Shown here: positions 8,946 to 18,618 of the stretch, piece after piece | Numbering within the stretch: position 1 is the stretch's first letter | Layout of the letters: each line of letters begins with the position of its first letter | NCBI RefSeq assembly: GCF_030817215.1 | Contig: NZ_JAUSZA010000001.1 | Coordinates: 6,112,501-6,176,500 of the forward strand | Length of the DNA stretch: 64,000 bases | Origin: Paenibacillus sp. V4I3 | GTDB taxonomy: Bacteria > Bacillota > Bacilli > Paenibacillales > NBRC-103111 | Direction: 5' to 3' | The notes under the pieces: model-generated | Databases searched by the model: none | What the model was told of the DNA's origin: nothing | Seen by the model: the letters and a program-made list of their open reading frames with translations, nothing else | Made by a program: the position numbers and the translations under genes

Positions 8946-10280
8946 TTATTTCGCTGTTACTGCCGCTTTATTCAAATCTTTCACGAATTGATCCGCTGTA
9001 TAATTACCTGTCATCAGGTTTTGCGTGGCATCTTCAAGCGCTGCTTTGAACTTAGGATTCGACAATCCCCATGAGAAAGCTGTTGTGCTCGTCATTTTCG
9101 GAATATCTTTGGATAACTGCTCCATCATAGGAGGGAACTGTTTCACAATCGGCTTATCTACTTTGGTAGCTACGATTGGATTGCTGCGGTTTGTGAACTT
9201 GTACTCCGCATACTTCAAGGAAATAAAGGATGCCACTTTTGCTGCAAGCTCTTTATCCTTGGTGTTTGCAGATACCGCATATCCACCAGGACCGCCGCTG
9301 CCGCTGAATGCTGTTTTACCTTTTTCATAGGCTGCTGCATCTGCAGCTGGAAGGTACATGTAGCCCGCTTTGTCACCAAGCGCTTTCGTAGCCGCTTCGA
9401 TTTCCCACTGACCGTTAATGAACATCGCTGCTTTACCTTCATGGTAAAGCGCCGCTGCTTGATCGTAGTTCAAGTTCGTAGCGCCTTTTGGCAGCATGCC
9501 TGCTTTAACCAGCTCGATGATTTTCTCTGCAGCTGTTTTGTAAGCAGCATCATCTGCTTTAGCAAGACCTTTATCAAGCTTCGTCACACCAGCTGGTTCA
9601 GCGCGTGAAACGAACATGTCATAAAGGGCTACGCAAGGCCATTTTTCTTTAGCGAAGATGGAAAGTGGCGTAATGCCTTTCCCATTGAAAGTTTTAACCG
9701 CCGTCATCATTTCATCATAGGTAGTTGGCACTTTCACACCATTTTGTTGGAACAAATCTTTGTTGTAATAAAGAAGAGCTACCTCGTTACCAGCGTAAGG
9801 GAAAGCGTAAGTATGACCATCATCTGTAAGCAGCGTATTCATTGCGCTTGGCTGCATTTTGTCTTTGTAGCCAAATTTAGTTACGTACTCATCCAAAACT
9901 AGAATATTATTGGATTTCTTAAACGTATCGATAATGTCTAATCCTGCTCCGAAAATGTCTGGCAGATTGCCTGTAGCTGCATAAGTCTTAAGCTTCTGGC
10001 CATCATCCTGCGCTTGAATATCGAGCTCTAGCTCAACATTCGGCATTTCCTTTTTCAATTCCGCAACCGCATAGTCATAAGGTGTTTTCGTATCTTCATC
10101 TGCGTACTGGGCATAAATTCTAAGTTTGACCGGCTTTGCATCCGTCTTCACGGCTGCTGCTGTTGCTGCCGCCGTTGGCGCGCTAGTTGCACCAGCATCT
10201 TTTGTTGTGTTTGTGGTTCCGCAAGCTGCAAGGCTAATAGCCGCGAGCAAGCTTACGAGAGTGACTCCCATTTTTTTCAT
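8946..10280 (-). CDS. Extracellular sugar-binding lipoprotein (module B)
   Basis: This 444-residue family 1 solute-binding protein has signal MKKMGVTLVSLLAAISLA and lipobox LAAC at about residues 17-20, then a Thr/Ala-rich linker before the mature fold. It would bind a sugar or oligosaccharide and hand it to the permeases at 7129-8862. Binding-protein features include AGNEVALLYYNKDLF and AAMFINGQWEIE. The ATG has a GGAGG site (minus strand TGGGAGGTCC) about nine bases upstream. It is separated from the regulator gene by a terminator at 10338-10374, so it has its own promoter; TATACT at 10329-10334 is a likely -10. Confidence 0.93.
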   Translation of the reverse strand: MKKMGVTLVSLLAAISLAACGTTNTTKDAGATSAPTAAATAAAVKTDAKPVKLRIYAQYADEDTKTPYDYAVAELKKEMPNVELELDIQAQDDGQKLKTYAATGNLPDIFGAGLDIIDTFKKSNNILVLDEYVTKFGYKDKMQPSAMNTLLTDDGHTYAFPYAGNEVALLYYNKDLFQQNGVKVPTTYDEMMTAVKTFNGKGITPLSIFAKEKWPCVALYDMFVSRAEPAGVTKLDKGLAKADDAAYKTAAEKIIELVKAGMLPKGATNLNYDQAAALYHEGKAAMFINGQWEIEAATKALGDKAGYMYLPAADAAAYEKGKTAFSGSGGPGGYAVSANTKDKELAAKVASFISLKYAEYKFTNRSNPIVATKVDKPIVKQFPPMMEQLSKDIPKMTSTTAFSWGLSNPKFKAALEDATQNLMTGNYTADQFVKDLNKAAVTAK

Positions 10281-10337
10281 TTGTTGGACCTCCCAGGCAT
10301 CATGTGCTTTCTCTTCTTTACAACCTGAGTATAAAAG

Positions 10338-10374
10338 GAAAAACCCCTTATGATAATGGAATAATCGAGGGGTT
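10338..10374 (-). terminator. Terminator between regulator and binding-protein genes (module B)
   Basis: AACCCCT and AGGGGTT form a 7-bp stem with a 19-base loop and lead into TTTTTCC. It insulates the kinase/regulator transcript from the transport transcript. Confidence 0.65.
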
Positions 10375-10405
10375 CTTGTAAAATCCGCACATTTAGGTAA
10401 TTTCG

Positions 10406-11995
10406 TTATAAGCGGTTATTCTCATACACACTAGGCGAATAACCAAAAAATTTCTTGAAACTTTTACTAAAGTAACTAGGATCGTTAAAGCCGATTTGTT
10501 CGGCAATATCCGAAAGGCGTATGTTCCCTTTACCGAGTAAATCCTTCGCTTTATGCATACGAACATGCGTAACATAGTCTGTCACCGTCATGCCGATTTC
10601 TTTCTTGAAAACAGCCCGGAGATAGCTAGGATTGATAAACACCTGCTGGGCAATTTGATCCAATTGCAGCTCGGGATCCCCGTAATGAAGCTCGATATAT
10701 TCTTTGGCGGATTGGGCAATTTTCGACGACCGGGTCTTCCGGTGCTTACCTGTATAAAGGATCGCTTTATTGAACAATTCCTTGATCCACATGGATGTAG
10801 CATCAATGGATTCCAAACGTTTGATTTCACTATAGGGAAAAAAGGCTTCCCCGAAGCAGTCCTCAATCGGATGCCCCGTTTCTGTTACATAAGACAGACA
10901 AATAGAAATAAGTCCCATGCTTATGACATAGGTGTAATCTAAGGATAACCGCTGCTCTCGAATCGATTGGAAAATCTCCTCCAATTTAGCATCTACCTTT
11001 TCCCCATTTTGCATACGCAATTGAACGAGCAGCTCTTCATTCACTTCTGTGGGATAGAAGGCTTGAGTCCCTGATTCCAAAGCTCCTGATCCGTAAGCGA
11101 TAACACGATCATTCCCCAGCACAAACTTATTTTGCAAGGCTTCAAGCGCCTCCAAATAGGAAGTACGGATCCCCTGATAGCCGGTTTGACTTCGACCAAC
11201 ACCGACCGTGATCGTAAATTTCAAATATTTCTTGATCAGGAAACATAATTTCTCATAACCGCCTAACGCAGGTGTTTCCAGCTCACCATCCCCTTGGTGC
11301 TCTACCAAGCAAATAATGCGCCCCTCAGGCCCATTGAAAATCAAGTGATTTTCCGTTTCCTCCAGCGCCTCGTTCAGAATGTTCGTCACCGCATATTTCC
11401 AAAGTAAACGTTCACTCACTTTGTTCCATTTGAGATCCATGTTATCAATCTCAATGCACGCCACCACAAAGCACAGGGAATCGAAGGACTCCCCAAATTG
11501 CTGAAGTCTTGTACTGGTGTCCTCATTGGCATGGTTGAAATCACCACTTAGCAAATGATTAAGAAAGCTCTCCTTCATCAAAAGCTGATTTTCTTTCAAT
11601 GTCGACTTCTCTTCTTGTGCCTTCTGATGCTCTTTCTGAAGCTTAAGCAGCGTCAGCACCAATTCATCCTTCGAAAACGGCTTCAGAATGTAATCTTCAA
11701 CGCCAAGCTTAAGCGCCTTTCGAGCATAATCAAATTCGTTATGGCCCGTAATCAGCACCACGCTTGTAGCTGGATATCGCTGCTTCAATTGCTCCGTCAG
11801 CGCGAGTCCATCCATAAACGGCATGGTAATATCCACAAGGGCAATATCAGGACGATGCACGTCTATTTGTTCCAACGCTTCGACCCCATTTTTGGCTTCT
11901 GCGCATATTTCAAATCCATAAGCTTCCCAATTTAATGCCGTACGCAAGTATTCTCGGAAAATGGATTCATCATCAACAATTAATATTTTCTGCAT
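10406..11995 (-). CDS. YesN-type response regulator with AraC DNA-binding domain (module B)
   Basis: This 529-residue protein has a receiver domain with D8-D9 and phosphorylation site D55 (ALVDITMPFMDG), a central linker with a degenerate cyclase-like look (VGVGRSQTGYQGI), and a C-terminal AraC domain at about 425-529 ending DPSYFSKSFKKFFGYSPSVYE. Its gene lies three bases after the kinase stop. It probably activates the transport genes at 7129-10280. The overall plan matches the module A regulator, but the two are clearly diverged. Confidence 0.93.
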   Translation of the reverse strand: MQKILIVDDESIFREYLRTALNWEAYGFEICAEAKNGVEALEQIDVHRPDIALVDITMPFMDGLALTEQLKQRYPATSVVLITGHNEFDYARKALKLGVEDYILKPFSKDELVLTLLKLQKEHQKAQEEKSTLKENQLLMKESFLNHLLSGDFNHANEDTSTRLQQFGESFDSLCFVVACIEIDNMDLKWNKVSERLLWKYAVTNILNEALEETENHLIFNGPEGRIICLVEHQGDGELETPALGGYEKLCFLIKKYLKFTITVGVGRSQTGYQGIRTSYLEALEALQNKFVLGNDRVIAYGSGALESGTQAFYPTEVNEELLVQLRMQNGEKVDAKLEEIFQSIREQRLSLDYTYVISMGLISICLSYVTETGHPIEDCFGEAFFPYSEIKRLESIDATSMWIKELFNKAILYTGKHRKTRSSKIAQSAKEYIELHYGDPELQLDQIAQQVFINPSYLRAVFKKEIGMTVTDYVTHVRMHKAKDLLGKGNIRLSDIAEQIGFNDPSYFSKSFKKFFGYSPSVYENNRL

Positions 11996-11998
11996 ATC

Positions 11999-13801
11999 TT
12001 AACCTTCCTCACTTTGAAAAGGGAGCCATAGTGTTACTTCTGTGCCCTGTCCCAGTTGACTTTCAATTTGTAACCCATACTCATCGCCAAAATAAAGCTG
12101 TATACGGTCATTCACGTTCCTTAACCCATAGCCAACAGCTTGCTCCGGAGATTCCGGCTTCTTCACAAGAGCCTCAAGCCGCTGCGGCAGCATGCCAACA
12201 CCGTCATCGCTGACGATAATCTTGATTTTACCCTCCACAATTTCACCTGTTACTTTCAAAAGACCTAGGCTCCCTTTCGTTTTAAGACCATGGTAGATCG
12301 CATTTTCAACGAGAGGTTGAATGGTTAATTTCGGAATAAGACCGCCGAGCACCTCACTCCGGATATCAAATTCAAAGGTAAACACATCGGAATAACGGAT
12401 TCGCTGAATGGATAAATAATCCTTCACATTGCGGACTTCTTCTTCAATCGTTATCGTCTCTCTTCCTTTACTCAGAGCTGCGCGATAGAAATCGGCCAAC
12501 GCTTTGGTTGTTCGCTGTACATCCCGTGTTCGTCCCATTTCTGACAAGGTGTAAATAACATCTAAGGTGTTATACAGAAAATGCGGTTTAATTTGCGCCT
12601 GAATAAGCGCTAGCTCGTATTCACGCTTCTTCTTTTGCTCGAAATTAATATTCGTCAGCAGCTCTTGAACTCGCCTTATCATGGCATTGAAGCCAGAGGC
12701 CAATAAACCAATCTCATCCTCTGAATTCACCTGGAATTCAATGTCCAGATTGCCTTCTTTGACCTTCTTCATATGTTTGGTTAGCCCCATAATTGGTTTG
12801 GCAATGAACTGCGAAAGCATACCCGCTCCAAGCAAAGCAAAAAATAAACAGATCAAACCAATAAGCACAATAAGGATAGTGATTTTACGCGTATCCGCGG
12901 TTAAAGATTCTAGGGGAGCCATCGAGATAAGCTTCCACCCAAAGCTTGGAACATCGGAGCTTACTACAAGCGTTTTCTCATGTTGAAAAGAGGTTAAATC
13001 CGACGTATCCTTACTGGAAGTAATCCAGTTTTTCATCGTTGGATCGGCAACTTCCTGAAGTAAATCCTCAGGATGCTGCGATGAAATAACCACACCTCCC
13101 TCATTCACAATAAAATAGCTGCCATCCTGGATGGAGCCGATTTTCTGATAAATCGCAGATAAGGAGCTTTCTTTGATATTCAGTACGAGCATACCGAGCT
13201 GTTGTCCCGTATAAATATTTACAATCCGCTTACCCAGCGTCATGACAATTTCTTGCGAATCAGGGGTCAAGTAATTACGCTGCTGCATGGGAAACCAAAT
13301 ATTTTTATTGCCTATGGAGGCGTCAACCTGTTTAAGCATTTCACTGCTCGCGATCAACTCCCGGTTGCGTTCCATAAGGAGATTAGATCCAAAAACCCGA
13401 CCATTCGCATCTATAAACGCAGCCGATTGGACATCGGGAAATACAAGCAGGGCAAAGCTCAACTGATTCGTAATCTGCGTGTACATCTGTAAGCTCGTTT
13501 CCGCTGCCCCCTGGGATTGCGGGTCTTCCACGATCAATTTGTTGAGATTGATCGTCAGCATATTGGCGCAGCTTTCTACATTCGTTAACATGCCCGTGAT
13601 GCGCGTAATAATCAGGGACGAGTTATCCGAAACATTTTTAATCGTCTTTTTGACAATTGCATTCGTGTACACCTGATTCGAGACAAAACCTAGTACAAAT
13701 AAAGGCACGAAGATAAGCGGAAAATAAATCATGATAATTTTATAGCGAATTCGTTGATTACGAAACCAAGGCATGGTTATATATTTTTGTAAAAACTGCA
13801 T
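11999..13801 (-). CDS. YesM-type sensor histidine kinase (module B)
   Basis: This 600-residue membrane kinase has a first membrane segment at about residues 22-43, an extracellular Cache-like region, a second membrane segment near 308-330, HAMP, and the phosphoacceptor histidine in IKPHFLYNTLD at about residue 407. The ATPase shows DDGVGML and GYGLRNVNDRI. The start at 13801 is chosen because AGGGGG lies eight bases upstream; an ATG at 13822 would place this site inside the gene. The regulator gene follows three bases after the stop. Confidence 0.92.
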   Translation of the reverse strand: MQFLQKYITMPWFRNQRIRYKIIMIYFPLIFVPLFVLGFVSNQVYTNAIVKKTIKNVSDNSSLIITRITGMLTNVESCANMLTINLNKLIVEDPQSQGAAETSLQMYTQITNQLSFALLVFPDVQSAAFIDANGRVFGSNLLMERNRELIASSEMLKQVDASIGNKNIWFPMQQRNYLTPDSQEIVMTLGKRIVNIYTGQQLGMLVLNIKESSLSAIYQKIGSIQDGSYFIVNEGGVVISSQHPEDLLQEVADPTMKNWITSSKDTSDLTSFQHEKTLVVSSDVPSFGWKLISMAPLESLTADTRKITILIVLIGLICLFFALLGAGMLSQFIAKPIMGLTKHMKKVKEGNLDIEFQVNSEDEIGLLASGFNAMIRRVQELLTNINFEQKKKREYELALIQAQIKPHFLYNTLDVIYTLSEMGRTRDVQRTTKALADFYRAALSKGRETITIEEEVRNVKDYLSIQRIRYSDVFTFEFDIRSEVLGGLIPKLTIQPLVENAIYHGLKTKGSLGLLKVTGEIVEGKIKIIVSDDGVGMLPQRLEALVKKPESPEQAVGYGLRNVNDRIQLYFGDEYGLQIESQLGQGTEVTLWLPFQSEEG

Positions 13802-13828
13802 CGTTTGCCCCCTACTTATCAAAAACTG

Positions 13829-13883
13829 AAAAAACCCTATACAATCTACCGTCAGGCAATACCTGTCGGTTATATTGTATAGG
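13829..13883 (-). terminator. Strong terminator after the LacI-family gene
   Basis: A long stem (CCTATACAAT with ATTGTATAGG, continued by CCG-A-CAGG with CCTG-A-CGG) has a five-base loop and is followed by GTTTTTT. It closes the GH35 operon. It lies only 28 bases from the start of the module B kinase gene, so that gene's promoter must overlap or lie within this element, or be very short. Confidence 0.85.
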
Positions 13884-13929
13884 ATTCGTCTAATCTTTGA
13901 AACTAGCCAAATCTAATTTAATGGGTGTC

Positions 13930-14943
13930 TTATGTACTCTGCCTAACAATGAGCTTAGGCTCCAGAACCGTCAGCTTCTTCACCTTTTCCTTCTGAATCA
14001 GTTTCGATAAAATGGCTATCGCATGGCTGCCAAGCTGTTCACTATGCTGCGAAACGGTTGTGAGCTCGGGATTCATAGCGTAGGACAATTGCGAGTCATC
14101 AAATCCTGCAATCGCGATATCTTCAGGAATCCGCAGCCCGCGTGAAATAACCGCTTTCATAGCACCAATGGCCACATAATCGTTAATACAAAGAAAGGCC
14201 GTTGGACAATTTGGCATGGTAAGGAACTGATCCATCAGTTTGCGGCCACATTCCATAGAGAAGTCTCCCAAGCGTACGATTTGTTTGCGAAAAGAGAGAT
14301 CATTCGCTCCTAGCGTGCTTTTGTAGGCTTGCAGCTTTTCCATCGTTGTTGTCGTGTCAGCGCTTCCCCCCAAGAAGCCGATGCTTCGATGCCCGCGATC
14401 AATAAGGTGCTGCATAATGAGCTGGGTACCCACATATTCGTCCGTTTTCACCCGATGACAAGGATGACCCGGAAGGCTGCCATTAATCAAGACAATTGGA
14501 ATTCTCTTCTGGATATCCATGACTTCCTGGACGAGCAACTCGGGGCAATGACGCGAATTTATACGTCCACCCATGAAAATGAGTCCTTCCACCTGCCTTT
14601 CGCAAAGCAGATTTAAATATTCTGATTCTCTGCTAAAGTTGCTGAATGTATTACATAGAAAGAGTGTAAATCCCAGCTTCATCGCAGCTCTCTCTGCCCC
14701 TCCGAACACCTCAGGGAAAAACATGTTGCTGCTATCTGGGAATAACACGCCAATCATACCCGTTTTCTTATTCACCAGACTGCGTGCCAACGCATTAGGC
14801 TGAAACTTATGCTTTTCGATAATCGCCATTATCTTCTGCCTTGTTGACGTTCGAACGGGTGCGGTATCATTGAGAACACGGGAAACCGTCGCGACGGAGA
14901 CGTTCGCTTCTCGGGCAATATCATAGACGGTTATAGATTCCAA
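13930..14943 (-). CDS. LacI-family transcriptional regulator
   Basis: This 337-residue regulator has an N-terminal LacI helix-turn-helix (VYDIAREANVSVATVSRVL) and hinge (NALARSLVNKKTGMIGV), then a periplasmic-binding-protein-like sugar sensor. It is the last gene of the GH35 operon, beyond a terminator that follows the binding-protein gene. The palindrome ATGAAACCCGTTTCAT at 21445-21460, in front of the GH35 gene, has the shape of a LacI-family operator, so it probably represses its own operon until a galactoside-like inducer is present (inference). Confidence 0.92.
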   Translation of the reverse strand: MESITVYDIAREANVSVATVSRVLNDTAPVRTSTRQKIMAIIEKHKFQPNALARSLVNKKTGMIGVLFPDSSNMFFPEVFGGAERAAMKLGFTLFLCNTFSNFSRESEYLNLLCERQVEGLIFMGGRINSRHCPELLVQEVMDIQKRIPIVLINGSLPGHPCHRVKTDEYVGTQLIMQHLIDRGHRSIGFLGGSADTTTTMEKLQAYKSTLGANDLSFRKQIVRLGDFSMECGRKLMDQFLTMPNCPTAFLCINDYVAIGAMKAVISRGLRIPEDIAIAGFDDSQLSYAMNPELTTVSQHSEQLGSHAIAILSKLIQKEKVKKLTVLEPKLIVRQST

Positions 14944-14970
14944 GAATACACTCCCCGTTTCGTAAAATGT

Positions 14971-15007
14971 AAAAGATCGAAGGCCTGTTCAGAAACAGAC
15001 CTTCGAT
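14971..15007 (-). terminator. Terminator between binding-protein and LacI genes
   Basis: ATCGAAGG-t-CTGTT pairs with AACAG-g-CCTTCGAT over a four-base loop and leads to CTTTTACATTTT. It probably lets only part of the operon transcript reach the regulator gene. Confidence 0.75.
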
Positions 15008-15017
15008 ATCTTAATCC

Positions 15018-16625
15018 TTATTTGCTGCTCTCTACAGTTACTTTGAAGGCATCCAATTGTTTTTGGACTTCAGCCATCAGTTTATCAAAACCTGCTGTTT
15101 TCAGCTTCGCACGGAAATCATCAACCGCTTTGACAGGGTCACCCGCTTTGCCATAAAGAATCGCAGGTCCCATTTGTCCCACAACTTGGGTAACCGCTGT
15201 CAGCTCATTGGACACAGGTCCCTTATCGAAAACGAATCGGCCATACGGAAATGGCTTCTTGATTTTGTCATAGGACGCATAAAGTGCGCCTTTTCCTGAC
15301 CAATCATTACCGTCTGGAATTTCATTCTTATCGATGCGTCCACCCCAGAAATTGGAGTAGAAATCGTCTCTTTGCACATCATAGCCATCTGGACGGAAAC
15401 GTTTGCCATCCTTGACGACGTACTGTACGCCTTCCAAGCCGTAATTCATCAATCGATACACTTCCGGGTCTTGACGAATCAGCTCGTAGACCATCAGAGC
15501 GCGTTCCGGATGCTTGCTTTTCGCACCAATGGAAGTTCCGCCGTGTGTAATCGACATGGATACGAGATTGTTGCGTGTAGCCGAGAATGGGAAGAACTGG
15601 AGATCCGAGCCCGGCTGCAATTTATCCATTTTGATACGTTCACCAAGGAAGGTTTGTGTGTGATGCTGATCAACGCTTGACTTACCAGCCTCAAGCTCAG
15701 AACGGTTATCGCCCTTATAGTTCAGCACATCCTCGCGCCAGAAGCCTTTGTCGCCCCAATCTTTCATGAGTTTGGCAAAATTCACGAAGGTATCATCGAG
15801 AACAGGGCTGTAGGCTTTATACTTCTCATCATATGATTTACCGTAGACTAGACCGAAGAGGCCTGTACTGATCGGAAGTTCAATCGCATCTGTGTAGGAA
15901 TTGATGTAGCCGCCAATATTACCTGCAGCCGTACCATTCGCATCCCAAGGAACAACGCCTGGTTTCTTATCCTTGACACCTTGGAAATAGGTCTCCATCG
16001 ACTTCCAATCTGTAATTGGCGCTGTGATCCCAAACTCTTTGGCCCAATCGCCACGATATAAGAAACCGTGATTAACCCACTGCGTGTAATGATCTTCAGG
16101 AATGAGCATGATCTGATTCTTGTACTTCGTCTCAGCCCAGTTCTCTGGCGGTACTTCCTTCCAAGTTAACGGCGCATACACAGGAAGCAGCTTATCCAGC
16201 GGCTGAAAAGCACCTTTTTGTGCATTCTGCCACGTATCCAACCAATCTGTTGCAACCGTGATCAAGTCAACGGGTTCTCCAGAGGCTAGCAATAGATTAT
16301 ATTTGGTTTGCCAATCGGCCCATTCAACCCATTTAATTTCGAGTTTCGCATTTGCTTTTTGCTTCAAAATGGCGTTGACCTTTTCCATCACCTTTTCAAA
16401 TTGACCATTCTTCGGTTTATCCCCCAACATCACGTACGAAATCGTTTGGAACTCGGAGGTGTCAATTTTCCCAGATGGTGCTGCTGTCCCCGTTGCCGCA
16501 GCAGTCGCTGCCGCTTTATCCGTGGAGCTAGTTCCTGTACTGCTAGGTGTGGTGCACGCCGTCAAGCTTACAGCAAGCGTCGCTACCAGAGCTACACTAA
16601 GTGCTTTCTTTTTTCTCTTGAACAT
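15018..16625 (-). CDS. Extracellular solute-binding lipoprotein, LplA-type
   Basis: This 535-residue lipoprotein has signal MFKRKKKALSVALVATLAVS and lipobox LTAC. It is longer than the roughly 440-residue proteins of modules A and B, as is usual for the Lpl/YtcQ class, which partners with the LplB/LplC-like permeases encoded just upstream. The start at 16625 is chosen because GGGGAGG lies nine bases upstream; the extension to 16649 would run through that site. It probably binds an oligosaccharide cleaved by the GH35 enzyme of the same operon (inference). Confidence 0.92.
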   Translation of the reverse strand: MFKRKKKALSVALVATLAVSLTACTTPSSTGTSSTDKAAATAAATGTAAPSGKIDTSEFQTISYVMLGDKPKNGQFEKVMEKVNAILKQKANAKLEIKWVEWADWQTKYNLLLASGEPVDLITVATDWLDTWQNAQKGAFQPLDKLLPVYAPLTWKEVPPENWAETKYKNQIMLIPEDHYTQWVNHGFLYRGDWAKEFGITAPITDWKSMETYFQGVKDKKPGVVPWDANGTAAGNIGGYINSYTDAIELPISTGLFGLVYGKSYDEKYKAYSPVLDDTFVNFAKLMKDWGDKGFWREDVLNYKGDNRSELEAGKSSVDQHHTQTFLGERIKMDKLQPGSDLQFFPFSATRNNLVSMSITHGGTSIGAKSKHPERALMVYELIRQDPEVYRLMNYGLEGVQYVVKDGKRFRPDGYDVQRDDFYSNFWGGRIDKNEIPDGNDWSGKGALYASYDKIKKPFPYGRFVFDKGPVSNELTAVTQVVGQMGPAILYGKAGDPVKAVDDFRAKLKTAGFDKLMAEVQKQLDAFKVTVESSK

Positions 16626-16667
16626 ACGGATTTGCCTCCCCATAATCATTTTGGTATATGGTTTACG

Positions 16668-17576
16668 TCAGCCTTTTACAGCACCAACGGTAATACCTTT
16701 GATGAAATATTTCTGCACCATCGGATAAAATAGAATGACCGGTCCCGTTGCAACTACAGCGGTAGCCATCTTCATGGACTCCAGCGGCATATCCCTAGGC
16801 TGTACATTGGAGGAGACCGATGAGTTTTTAATAAAGTCGGCACTTGTTACAACGTTATAAAGGAACAATTGAAGCGGCCTATACTTTAAATCGGGTGATA
16901 GGAACAGCATTGCATTGTACCATTCATTCCAGTAGCCAAGTGCGATGAATAAACCGATGGTTGCTAGTGCCGGCGTCGTCATTGGCAGGATAAGCTGAGT
17001 GAAAATCTTGAAATCACCCGCCCCATCCATTTTGGCCGATTCCGTAATCGCATGCGGGATGGACCTTACGAAGCTTTTCATCATAATAATGAGAAAAGGG
17101 CTCATCAGTCCGGGCAGCAGGACAGCCAAATAGTTATCCTTCAGATGCAGCCATTGCGTCATGATTAAGTAAAAGGGGACAACCCCGCCTTGAAACAAGG
17201 TTGTAAAGTAAATGAAGAAGGAAATCCGATTGCGATAAGGAAAATCAGGACGCTGTAAGGAATAACCCGTCATGGCTACGATAAACAGCCCAATGGTTGT
17301 TCCAATCATCGTAATGCCAAGCGTAACCCCATAGGAGCCAATAATGACTCCCGGATTCTCGAATACAATTTTATAAGCAAAAGTACTAAACTCTCTGGGC
17401 CATAAATTGTAGCCGTGTAAAGTGATCGATTTCTCTGCTGTGAACGAAGTTCCAAGGACAAGAAGAAAAGGCGCTAAACAGAAGATTGCAAATAGACCAA
17501 TAAAGAAGTAGCCGAATAGCCGAATGGCAACCGAGGAGAAATCAGTTCCCCTTTGACGTGCGATGACTTGTTCCAC
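16668..17576 (-). CDS. Carbohydrate ABC transporter permease, LplC/YtcP-type
   Basis: This 302-residue CUT1 permease has a first membrane segment at about residues 20-45, an EAA loop (AITESAKMDGAGDFKIF then LILPMTTPA) and the C-terminus GITVGAVKG. It starts with GTG preceded by GGAGGG and a six-base spacer. It is partnered with the permease at 17626-18600 in an operon with the GH35 enzyme and lipoprotein. Confidence 0.93.
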   Translation of the reverse strand: MEQVIARQRGTDFSSVAIRLFGYFFIGLFAIFCLAPFLLVLGTSFTAEKSITLHGYNLWPREFSTFAYKIVFENPGVIIGSYGVTLGITMIGTTIGLFIVAMTGYSLQRPDFPYRNRISFFIYFTTLFQGGVVPFYLIMTQWLHLKDNYLAVLLPGLMSPFLIIMMKSFVRSIPHAITESAKMDGAGDFKIFTQLILPMTTPALATIGLFIALGYWNEWYNAMLFLSPDLKYRPLQLFLYNVVTSADFIKNSSVSSNVQPRDMPLESMKMATAVVATGPVILFYPMVQKYFIKGITVGAVKG

Positions 17577-17625
17577 GTATGTCCCTCCTAACCGATCTTA
17601 AGTGACGAACACTTGCATGTTGAAA

Positions 17626-18600
17626 TTAGAACAGCGTGTTTTCAGGCGAAACTTTCTTAACCAGCCAATTGGCTGTGATGACAATAAAGAAGCCAAACAC
17701 CGACTGATAAAGACTGACAGCGCTTCCTAGAGAAAAGTTAAAGTTGTTCATCAAAGAGCGGAACACGAACGTTTCAATAATATCTGTCGCATCAAAAAGG
17801 GCTGTATTGTTGGCTCCGACCAAGTTATAGAACAATCCAAAGTTCCCTCGGAGAATGCCGCCGAGTGAGAACAGCAGCAAAATAATGAAAGTTGGCTTCA
17901 GCCAAGGAAGCACGATGTAGCGAATTCGCTGCAGGGCATTCGCGCCATCAATTTCAGCGGCTTCTACAATCTCCGAGTCCAATCCCATTATCGCAGCGAA
18001 ATAGACGATGGAGCCGTACCCTGTCGACTGCCAAAGAAACGTAATAACGATGATAAAAGGCCAGATCGTTGGATTCGAGTACGTTTTAAGCGGCTCCCAA
18101 CCGATCGATTTGAGAATCCCATTGAGCAGTCCAAAGTCGTAACTGAGAATGTTATAGGCAATAAGGCCAACAAGCACGAAAGAGATGAAAAATGGCAAGA
18201 ACATCAGTGATTGTGAAAGCTTCTTAAACCACTTTTTACGAAGCTCGTTCAGCAAAATAGCAATACCAATCTGCAAGGTATTTCCAAATATAATAAAAGC
18301 TAAGTTGTAAGCAATCGTATTAAATGTTAATTTCCAAAGTGCCCCAGAGGTCACTAGAAATTTGAAGTTGTCAAACCCAACGAACTGACTGCCGAAGATC
18401 CCCGCTGAATAGTTATAATTAATGAATGCGAGATAAAGCCCTGGCATTGGAAGGTAAGACATGACTAAGAAAAATAAAATCGCAGGAACACACATGAGGA
18501 TTAACGTTCGATACGACCAAAATCTGCGCAGTGGGGTTACACGCTTTTTGACAGCAATAGGCGCCCCTTCTAATGAGCTTGCTGAGATAGCAGTTTTCAT
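17626..18600 (-). CDS. Sugar ABC transporter permease, LplB-type
   Basis: This 324-residue permease has a cytoplasmic N-terminus with a basic stretch, then a first membrane segment at about residues 32-52. The EAA loop reads EAAEIDGANALQRIRYIV then LPWLKPT. A very good site, GGAAGGAG, lies seven bases before the ATG. It is the second gene of the operon, 18 bases after the GH35 gene. LplB-like permeases import complex or plant-derived oligosaccharides in Bacillales (family knowledge). Confidence 0.93.
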   Translation of the reverse strand: MKTAISASSLEGAPIAVKKRVTPLRRFWSYRTLILMCVPAILFFLVMSYLPMPGLYLAFINYNYSAGIFGSQFVGFDNFKFLVTSGALWKLTFNTIAYNLAFIIFGNTLQIGIAILLNELRKKWFKKLSQSLMFLPFFISFVLVGLIAYNILSYDFGLLNGILKSIGWEPLKTYSNPTIWPFIIVITFLWQSTGYGSIVYFAAIMGLDSEIVEAAEIDGANALQRIRYIVLPWLKPTFIILLLFSLGGILRGNFGLFYNLVGANNTALFDATDIIETFVFRSLMNNFNFSLGSAVSLYQSVFGFFIVITANWLVKKVSPENTLF

Positions 18601-18618
18601 GCGCGCGCTCCTTCCAAA

